From contig MU602844.1 in the NCBI GenBank assembly GCA_025201865.1, forward strand, positions 28,390-42,206: a DNA stretch of 13,817 nucleotides, written 5' to 3'. Shown here piece by piece: positions 1 to 6,040 of this stretch. Origin of the DNA: Ramicandelaber brevisporus. Lineage: Eukaryota; Kickxellomycota; Ramicandelaberales; Ramicandelaberaceae. Position 1 is the first letter of the stretch; the number at the start of each line of letters is the position of its first letter. Made by a program: the position numbers and the translations under genes. The notes under the pieces were generated by a model. The model did not search any database. It worked only from the letters and a program-made list of their open reading frames with translations, and had not been told where the DNA came from.

Positions 1-761
1 CCAACCACGCTCAAGTTTTGGTAGAAGTCATACTTGACAAAGTCACGGTGAGTTGGATTAAAGTCAATGGCCCACCAGTTGTTCATAATGACGTTTGCAA
101 CCGACAGGAATAATACCAGAAACATTGCCGAGTACTTTGCCTTAAATCCGACAACGACCATAATGCAGGCGAGCAGACCGACGCCACCAACAACCAGGCG
201 CAGGAATGACATTTCTCCGCTAAACATGTTTGTGATAAAGAGCAGAATGAGAAGAACGCGACCGGCCAGCTGCACATACGGTGAGCGGTCCTGGTTAGCC
301 ATGTTTGGCAGGCTGTTGAAGACATTGGCAGCTGCAGAGCGGCGTTGCTGGATCAAGTTTTCTGCCAACAGCATCAACAAACCACCAACAATCGACAGGT
401 TGCGCACAAAGAACGACAGGTCAAAAACGAGGCCATAAACCACCATCTGCGAGACTACCACGGCAAACAGACCACCAACAGCAATCTCAGTGTGCTTGCG
501 CGCAATTGCCATGAGTGAGCACCCAGTCATTGCCACAATGTTGAACAGCAGGAAGCCGTGGCTGATATAGCGCGGCACGTGACGGAAATCTTGCAGGTAT
601 TCAAGCTGCTGGTGCCATTGCATCATGAGACGGATGGTGTCCTCCAGGTAGGTGGAGACGAGCAAGAAGCGGCCGATTGCAGGCACATATGGCTTGATCG
701 GAGTAGCGAGGCTTTCAATCACCTCTTCCGCTTTGGCTGTAAATTGCTGGAGCGAACTCAT
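1..761 (-). CDS. SURF4: SURF4/Erv29-family ER cargo receptor (3' end missing)
   Basis: The minus strand is open without a stop from an ATG at 761 to the left edge, giving 253 residues that begin MSSLQQFTAKAEEVIESLAT. Several hydrophobic helices follow an N-terminal amphipathic stretch. Hallmarks of the SURF4/Erv29 family are visible: an early RFLLVSTYLEDTIR segment, an RN-LSIVGGLLMLLAEN block near residue 125, and a late NNWWAID stretch. The family are multi-spanning receptors that pack soluble secretory cargo into COPII vesicles at the ER and are retrieved from the Golgi. Human SURF4 is about 270 residues, so only the last few, including any C-terminal dilysine retrieval signal, are cut off by the window edge. 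There is no intron. The gene is tandem with YIF1, another early-secretory gene 0.7 kb upstream. The identification is by remembered family pattern; I am confident in it. Confidence 0.93.
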   Translation of the reverse strand, partial: MSSLQQFTAKAEEVIESLATPIKPYVPAIGRFLLVSTYLEDTIRLMMQWHQQLEYLQDFRHVPRYISHGFLLFNIVAMTGCSLMAIARKHTEIAVGGLFAVVVSQMVVYGLVFDLSFFVRNLSIVGGLLMLLAENLIQQRRSAAANVFNSLPNMANQDRSPYVQLAGRVLLILLFITNMFSGEMSFLRLVVGGVGLLACIMVVVGFKAKYSAMFLVLFLSVANVIMNNWWAIDFNPTHRDFVKYDFYQNLSVV

Positions 762-1043
762 AGTCTGCTGCCGATCGCTGAACTAGCTCTGTTTGGGCTG
801 TTGTTCGTTGTTCGAGTGCTTGGAAGTGGGAGGAAGTGCGCTTGGTGGGGTGGTGGGTAGCAATAGATACACACTACGAAAGAGTAGAACTACTTGTGCG
901 GTTTGACGAGACAGGAAACAAGAAAAGCAGCAACACAACACGATCACGATTTCGCCTCGTTTTTGCGTGTGAGGCTGTATATTGCACACAGAGAGAGAAG
1001 GTGCTGCTCAAAGTTTATTGGCTCAAAACTGCCACCTATTCAT
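762..1043 (-). promoter_or_regulatory. Upstream region of SURF4
   Basis: This stretch lies between the SURF4 start and the putative end of the small candidate gene. A minus-strand AATAAA lies at 1014-1019 and would serve as a polyadenylation signal for whatever is transcribed from upstream. The rest presumably holds the SURF4 promoter. I see no clear TATA box or convincing coding frame here. Confidence 0.4.
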
Positions 1044-1385
1044 TCAGCAGCCCCGAACTCCCTGCATTTCATGTGGAGGTGCAGAGGACAGTGCAGCTCG
1101 GTGTCTTCGTAGCCAGCTCCAGTCTCTTGCTAACTGCATCAAAAAAAGTCTAGGTACACTTTACTTGCCTTCCTTGCAATGCATAATCCAGTATCGCTAC
1201 TTCTTTTACTACTTCGTGAAATGTGCCACGTATACTCGGGTTGAAAACATGTGCTTCTCTCAATCTCTGTGTACACAATATGGCAGTCTCCTGAATATGC
1301 TGTTCTGTATCTTCCTCCTCCTTAATTTGATGCAGGTGAGCATTCACACATTGAGAAGATTGTTCAAAGCAAGTGATTCAAACAT
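1044..1385 (-). CDS. Possible small spliced gene, unrecognised (tentative model)
   Basis: A minus-strand frame at 1320-1165 is highly charged and helix-like (EEEDTEQHIQETAILCTQRL, then VVKEVAILDYALQGRQ), unlike the surrounding noncoding DNA, but has no in-frame ATG. A model joins an ATG exon (1385-1350, MFESLALNNLLN), the middle exon (1320-1165) and a last exon (1133-1044, starting LARDWSWLRRH) into 93 residues. All junctions are phase 0 with GT...AG ends. A pyrimidine-rich tract lies upstream of the ATG, and an AATAAA lies 25 nt past the stop. The weak point is that the introns would be only 29 and 31 nt, shorter than usual in fungi and shorter than the 62-nt and 157-nt introns inferred at the right edge, and the first donor is a poor GTGTGA. 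The middle exon may be real with different partners. No family recognised. Confidence 0.3.
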
Positions 1386-1423
1386 AAGATTTGAGATAAT
1401 CAGTAGTAATAAAGGGAAGTTAA

Positions 1424-1452
1424 AAAGAGAAAGAGAAAGAGAAAAAGAAAGA
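1424..1452. repeat. GA-rich purine tract
   Basis: A run of GAAAGA-like units on the plus strand (CT-rich on minus) just 3' of the YIF1 stop. On the minus strand it is a polypyrimidine stretch of the kind found upstream of fungal start sites, 40-65 nt before the ATG at 1385. Confidence 0.6.
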
Positions 1453-1485
1453 ATATGCGTGTGAGTATGCGCATGCGCATGTGTG

Positions 1486-3009
1486 TTAATTGTGAGCAGG
1501 TCGTCCGTAAGGTGGTTTGTACGATGAACTCGACTCTGTTTTAGTATTTCCTCCAGAACCAGAATCAATGTTGGATGACCACATCAGAATCACGAAGCTG
1601 ATGATCTGGAATAACACGGCAATTGAGAACAGCAGGTAAATACGACGCGACCTTCCATGAATGCCAGTAGTTGCCGTCACAGATGCCGAGTCAGGCAGCA
1701 CACCATATCGCATCGATCTCATCAAAAAGAATGCAAAGCTTCCCAACAACATCACAGACAAAGCAGTGTATGCCCATGGCAACCACGCCTTGATACCAAG
1801 GAACTGAGCAACCAGAAGAGCATCCACTCCAACAAACTTGTAGCCCATGTATGCAACCAAATCCAGCAAGGTCAGCTCAGAGGCAATGTTGAAGATGTAG
1901 AGCATCACTTTGAAGTAAACAACCTCAGCCAAAACAACGCCAAGAGCAGTGGAGAAAGAGGTTCCAAACAGAGCTGGCTGGAATTTAAGGTCATGACCGT
2001 TAAGACGAAGCATCAAAACAGGACCAGCGGCAGCCAACAGCACATAAGTAACCAGGGCCATCAATGGAATGTACAGATCAGGCGAGTTTATATCGTCACG
2101 CGGAGGACGGAAACCGACCACTTCGCCAGTTTGATCAGAGCGCAAGGGGATTCTAGTCCAGCGTGGATGACGGATTGGAAGCAGAATCAATCTCAGTTTA
2201 TGGAAGACATACGAGTTGGTGACTGCAAAATATGTTTTCAGCTGCGACATGTTGACATACTTGTTCAAGTTTTGCTCAACAGTGTGAATGCCTGTTGTCA
2301 TTGCATTGCTGGCAAAATGCATTCCAAGCTGAGCTGCTGGATTGTGCTGCCATTCTTGGAACTGCTGCTGGACATCTGCAAACGTTGCTGGCATGTGCGG
2401 TGCATTTGTAGTTGATGCACTTGGAATGGCGGAGTCATGCGCTGGAGTTGGTGCAAATCCATACATTTGGCCATGCTGAGGCTGTTGATGAGGTGATTGA
2501 TATTGCTGAGATGCATCATAGTGTGATTGCTGATAGTACCCCTGCTGATCATGCTGTTGTTGATCATGCTGTTGCTGTTGCTGCTGTTGAGGATGATATC
2601 CATGATGTTGACGATGCGACATTCCTCCTCCAGTGCCACTGCCGCTGCCGCTTCCGTGTGCAGAGTATTCACTTCCACTTCCTCCATAATAGCCATGGCT
2701 TGCCTGCGCTTCTTGATGGGACTGATAATACTGCTGGTGAGAGTCATAGCTATTGTTAGTTCCACTATGAACATTGTTGCTACTGTTGTTGTTGTTGCTG
2801 GTGGTGGTGTTGTTGGTATTGCCACTGTAATGTTCAGAGCCTCTTGCCGGCAGGAACGCAGTCCCTCCCTGAGCTCGAACGCCAGGCGCGTGCTGCGGTG
2901 TTGGATGGTGCAGAACGGGTCCGCTGCTGACGCTGCTCACGGACACCGTTGACGGCGGCCGGTACTCGCTGTACAGCTGCTGGTCACTCGGATCGTGGTA
3001 GAACGACAT
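1486..3009 (-). CDS. YIF1: YIF1-family Golgi/ER membrane protein
   Basis: The 507-residue product starts at the first in-frame ATG (MSFYHDPSDQQ); the frame is open further upstream but has no earlier ATG. Residues about 226-478 are the conserved YIF1 core: the lead-in NKYVNMSQLKTYF, the PRWTRI and GFRPPRDDINSPDLYIPLMA motifs, and about five membrane helices (roughly 311-335, 350-372, 378-400, 408-430, 455-477). Yif1 works with Yip1 and Rab/Ypt GTPases in ER-Golgi vesicle traffic. Residues 1-205 are disordered and rich in Gln, Asn, His, Tyr, Gly and Ser, with a run of seven Gln at 141-147 and an SGSGSGTGGG stretch. This makes the protein much longer than the ~300 residues usual for the family. 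It is divergent from the EFM5-like gene. Confidence 0.93.
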   Translation of the reverse strand: MSFYHDPSDQQLYSEYRPPSTVSVSSVSSGPVLHHPTPQHAPGVRAQGGTAFLPARGSEHYSGNTNNTTTSNNNNSSNNVHSGTNNSYDSHQQYYQSHQEAQASHGYYGGSGSEYSAHGSGSGSGTGGGMSHRQHHGYHPQQQQQQQHDQQQHDQQGYYQQSHYDASQQYQSPHQQPQHGQMYGFAPTPAHDSAIPSASTTNAPHMPATFADVQQQFQEWQHNPAAQLGMHFASNAMTTGIHTVEQNLNKYVNMSQLKTYFAVTNSYVFHKLRLILLPIRHPRWTRIPLRSDQTGEVVGFRPPRDDINSPDLYIPLMALVTYVLLAAAGPVLMLRLNGHDLKFQPALFGTSFSTALGVVLAEVVYFKVMLYIFNIASELTLLDLVAYMGYKFVGVDALLVAQFLGIKAWLPWAYTALSVMLLGSFAFFLMRSMRYGVLPDSASVTATTGIHGRSRRIYLLFSIAVLFQIISFVILMWSSNIDSGSGGNTKTESSSSYKPPYGRPAHN

Positions 3010-3233
3010 TGACGATCTTTTCGACACGTTCAGAAAGAAAGAGTGCAGGAAAAAGCGAGAGGTGTCGAGAGAATGTGCAAGCACAGGTGCAGGTGTCAGT
3101 ACAAGTGTTGGTTCTACGTGTACAATGCAACTCGAGACAGCGCCGCGATTCTGCAAGCAAACTGCAAGCACACAATAAAAAAAAATCCAGCAATAAAAAT
3201 AACACGCCAACAGGCAAAGCGAGATCAACCAAG
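3010..3233. promoter_or_regulatory. Shared divergent promoter of YIF1 and EFM5-like gene
   Basis: Only 224 bp separate the two start codons. The region holds A-rich runs close to the plus-strand start (about 3170-3200, AATAAA-like) and GT/CA-rich DNA in the middle. Both coding frames stay open upstream through it, without any ATG, so it is read as leader plus promoter and not as coding extension. I see no clear TATA box. Confidence 0.6.
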
Positions 3234-4007
3234 ATGGAGGACGACGATATGCCACAGCTGTCGCTGGCTGCCCTGGCTGCTCTGCAGGAGTTCCAGACCG
3301 AAAAGGCTGCCCAGGAAGCCCAGTTTGAAAAGCTTCGTGCGGTTGCTGAGCAGAGATTCCAAGCTGCTTCAACCACCGCCACCGAAGGCGACGAAGGCGG
3401 CGATAAAGCCAAGGTGCCACAGGTGACCATGGACTTGTTCACCGAGGACTGGCAGCTCAGCCAGTTCTGGTACGACGATGCTACTGCAGAATTGCTGGCT
3501 CGCGAAGCTCACGAATCGGCACTCAAAAGTGGCGATGCAAATCCAATCATTTACTTTATCAGCTCTCCATCCGCCTTTGTCAAGTACAAGGAGCTTTATC
3601 CAAATAGCGACAGCAGCAGCGACAGTACTTCACCAGCTGTTCGCGTTATGGAGTTTGACACTCGGTTCAGCGTGTTCGGCCCAGAGTTTATTCACTATGA
3701 CTTCAACCATCCACTCGAGTTTGCAAATGCCAGTGAGTTGCGCGGTTCAGCATCTGTCATTGTAGCAGATCCTCCATTTTTGCAAGCAGAGTGTCTTACT
3801 CAGACATGCAACACTGTCAAGCATCTTGTGGGTGACAAGAAGAATGCCCGCGTCATCTTGTGCACTGGCGCTGTGATGGAAGAGAAGGCACTTGAGCTGA
3901 TTGGAGCCAAGCTGACCAAGTTCCATCCTGGACATCGTGGCGGATTGTCGAATGAGTTTAGATGCTTTGTCACCTCACCATCCGAGAAACTGCAGTATCA
4001 TGACTAA
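3234..4007 (+). CDS. EFM5: EEF1A lysine methyltransferase 1 / Efm5-like (N6AMT2 family)
   Basis: The 257-residue product starts at the first in-frame ATG (MEDDDMPQLSLAALAALQEF). This start and the following charged helix match the N-terminus typical of the N6AMT2/EEF1AKMT1 family. LSQFWY at 75-80 is the family signature, IIYFISSPSAF (105-115) is the first strand of the Rossmann-like fold, and VIVADPPFL (175-183) holds the DPPF catalytic motif that gave the family its earlier assignment as an N6-adenine methyltransferase. RGGLSNEFRCF near 235-245 is also conserved. Characterised members trimethylate a lysine of translation elongation factor 1A in the cytosol using S-adenosylmethionine. Yeast Efm5 is of similar length (about 250). 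No introns. Family assignment is firm; the substrate is inferred from relatives. Confidence 0.92.
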   Translation: MEDDDMPQLSLAALAALQEFQTEKAAQEAQFEKLRAVAEQRFQAASTTATEGDEGGDKAKVPQVTMDLFTEDWQLSQFWYDDATAELLAREAHESALKSGDANPIIYFISSPSAFVKYKELYPNSDSSSDSTSPAVRVMEFDTRFSVFGPEFIHYDFNHPLEFANASELRGSASVIVADPPFLQAECLTQTCNTVKHLVGDKKNARVILCTGAVMEEKALELIGAKLTKFHPGHRGGLSNEFRCFVTSPSEKLQYHD

Positions 4008-4593
4008 AATACCTCCCACCCACTTTGAACTAGTCTTTTGTGTTTATTAATAACGTGATGTTCAGCGGCTGTAAGTGTCGTTCACTTGTGTGTTGTTTAT
4101 TCTTCCTACACTGGATGGATTGATGGTCGTCCCTGACCGCCAGTGTTAATTTCGGGCATTGATTGGCTCCGACTAGTGCGTGAATGGCGGTGGTTGTTGT
4201 AGCAGCAGTGGTGGACGCCAAGAGTGACGTTTGTGGACAGCAACCTCATCTGCTTTTTTTCTTTGCTGGCTTTGCAACTCCATCTGCACACAGCTTTGCT
4301 TTTCTTTTTCTCAAACAACCTCCCTCATCCACACCAGCTCCCAACACCAGCTCTTACACCAACCAAGCTCCACTTCCTGTACTTTTACTAGCCATCCTAT
4401 AAGCTACGACCCGACCCACTTGGCTTGCTCTGCTTTGTAACACCAGCTGACGTGTGTTCTCTACTGCCAAGGCTCATCTTTACTCTCTCCGACCAACCGA
4501 ACCGAACCCAGCCTCTCATTTTACCCGCTTTCCTTTATTATTCTCCATTCTTCTTCCTGTATAACGCGTACACACATACATATATATACACTG
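4008..4593 (+). promoter_or_regulatory. EFM5 3' region and PEP4 promoter
   Basis: This 586-bp stretch has no convincing gene. The first part, with T-rich DNA and TTTATTAATAA near 4041-4052, would be the EFM5 3'UTR. From about 4240 the plus strand becomes strongly pyrimidine-rich (CT and T runs), as in promoters of well-expressed fungal genes. A TATAAG at 4398-4403 is a possible TATA element about 190 bp before the start. A TA-alternating run at about 4579-4589 lies directly before the ATG and is more likely leader. Confidence 0.45.
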
Positions 4594-5835
4594 ATGAAGG
4601 TTTCGCTCACCTTTGCTGCGGCCGCTGTTGCCGCCTCTGTCGCTCTTCTTGGCACATCTGCTGTTGATGCCAAGGTTATGCGCATCCCGCTCAAGAAGCT
4701 CGAGGAAACTCCCATCGAAGCTGCCCAGCGCAGCGCTCTCTCCGGCCACTACCTCGCCCACAAGTACTCTGCCATCATCCCCGGTGTCGATGTCGAAGCT
4801 GCTTCTGCCGATATCGCCGGCGGCGTGGCCACCGATGCCAAGGGCAAGGCTCCACACGGCGTTCCAATCTCCAACTTTATGAATGCCCAGTACTATGGTG
4901 AAATTACTGTTGGCACTCCACCACAAAAGTTCAGTGTTGTCTTCGACACTGGCTCATCCAACCTGTGGGTTCCATCCACCAAGTGCTACTCGCTGCCATG
5001 CTTCCTGCACCGCCGCTACGACTCTAACAAGAGCAGCTCCTTCGTCAAGAATGAAACCAAGTTTGAGATTCACTACGGCTCTGGCAGCATGGAGGGCTTT
5101 GTTAGCCAGGATACTCTGAATGTTGCTGGAATCGAAGTCGAGAAGCAGCAGTTCGCCGAGGCTACCAAGCTCCCAGGTCTGGCGTTCTTGTTTGGCCGCT
5201 TTGATGGCATCTTTGGACTGGGCTATGACAACATCTCGGTCAACAAGATTGTGCCGCCATTCTACCACATGAAGAACCGCCAGCTGCTTGACAAGAACCT
5301 CTTCTCGTTCTACATTACTGACACCAACTCTGGCAAGGAGGGCGAGCTTGTCTTTGGCGGCATTGACGAGACTCGCTACAAGGGCGAGCTCACCTACGTG
5401 CCACTGAAGCGCAAGGGCTACTGGGAAGTTGCCCTCGAGGGCATCAAGCTCGGTGACGAAGATGTCGAGTTCGACAACATGGGTGCTGCTATCGACACTG
5501 GTACCTCTCTCATTGCCGCTCCAAGCGACATTGCCGAGCTCATCAATGCTCAGCTGGGTGCAACCAAGGATCCATTGAGCGGCCAGTACACTGTTGACTG
5601 CAGCAAGATCGGCAGCCTCCCAGATCTCTCATTCAAGTTTGGCGGCAAGTACTACACGCTCACTGGCAAGGACTACATTCTGCAGGTTCAGACTTCGTGC
5701 ATCTCGTCGATCATGGCCATGGACATTCCGGCGCCAGCTGGTCCGCTCTGGATTGTTGGTGATGCCTTCCTCCGTAAGTTCTATACTGTCTACGACCTGG
5801 ACAAGAATGCCGTTGGCTTTGCAACTGCCGTTTAA
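4594..5835 (+). CDS. PEP4: Vacuolar aspartic protease, proteinase A / saccharopepsin-like (peptidase A1)
   Basis: A 413-residue preproenzyme of the pepsin/cathepsin D family. Residues 1-26 form an Ala-rich signal peptide ending near VDA. A propeptide follows, with the basic LKKLEE segment and ending around HGVPISNF near 88-95, where the mature chain should begin. The two catalytic aspartates lie in DTGSSN (D118) and DTGTS (D301). The flap tyrosine is Y161 in HYGSGS. Cysteine pairs C131/C136 and C336/C369 match the conserved disulfides. NKS (145), NET (153) and NIS (213) are potential N-glycosylation sites. Homologues mature other vacuolar hydrolases and degrade protein in the vacuole. The length, NAQYYGEI motif and single chain without a GPI tail favour proteinase A over a secreted or yapsin-type enzyme. 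Codon choice is rich in C/G third bases, consistent with high expression. Confidence 0.95.
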   Translation: MKVSLTFAAAAVAASVALLGTSAVDAKVMRIPLKKLEETPIEAAQRSALSGHYLAHKYSAIIPGVDVEAASADIAGGVATDAKGKAPHGVPISNFMNAQYYGEITVGTPPQKFSVVFDTGSSNLWVPSTKCYSLPCFLHRRYDSNKSSSFVKNETKFEIHYGSGSMEGFVSQDTLNVAGIEVEKQQFAEATKLPGLAFLFGRFDGIFGLGYDNISVNKIVPPFYHMKNRQLLDKNLFSFYITDTNSGKEGELVFGGIDETRYKGELTYVPLKRKGYWEVALEGIKLGDEDVEFDNMGAAIDTGTSLIAAPSDIAELINAQLGATKDPLSGQYTVDCSKIGSLPDLSFKFGGKYYTLTGKDYILQVQTSCISSIMAMDIPAPAGPLWIVGDAFLRKFYTVYDLDKNAVGFATAV

Positions 5836-6040
5836 ATTCTCAAACAACCCTAACCTCTCATTTTAACTCTCTTCCGGCTTCTTTATACTTGGACAAATCC
5901 GATTACGAGTGTTTGTTTACAACGATACATTGTGGATGATAAAGCCGATTTTATTCGTGTTTGTCCTCTCATAATCTCAACTACTCGACTGAAGATTGAC
6001 CACTACCAACGACAGCAGAGCAGAACAGAACAGTAGATCT
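5836..6040 (+). other. Spacer: PEP4 3'UTR and zinc-finger gene leader
   Basis: These 205 bp hold the 3' end of the protease transcript and the leader of the next plus-strand gene. A frame in phase with the zinc-finger gene opens from a TTG at 5996, but the first ATG is at 6041. I see no terminator-like or promoter motif that stands out. Confidence 0.4.

Noticed and set aside
982-1464. 160-codon plus-strand frame
   Set aside because: The composition is that of reversed coding or intergenic DNA (Cys/Phe/Leu-rich, ending in an Arg-Glu simple repeat); the opposite strand looks more protein-like.
1657-2415. 252-codon open frame on the plus strand
   Set aside because: It is antisense to the conserved membrane core of YIF1; its product is rich in Cys/His/Gln with no domain pattern.
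3010-3420. Extension of YIF1 upstream of 3009
   Set aside because: The frame is open but begins at a GTG and contains no ATG before 3009; the added residues are antisense to EFM5 coding sequence.
4030-4440. Several 60-70-codon frames in the PEP4 promoter region
   Set aside because: Simple-sequence Thr/Ala or Phe/Ser products with no pattern; consistent with a pyrimidine-rich promoter.
5996-6040. Extension of the zinc-finger protein to 5996
   Set aside because: The upstream start would be TTG; the first ATG is at 6041, directly before the first KxE motif.
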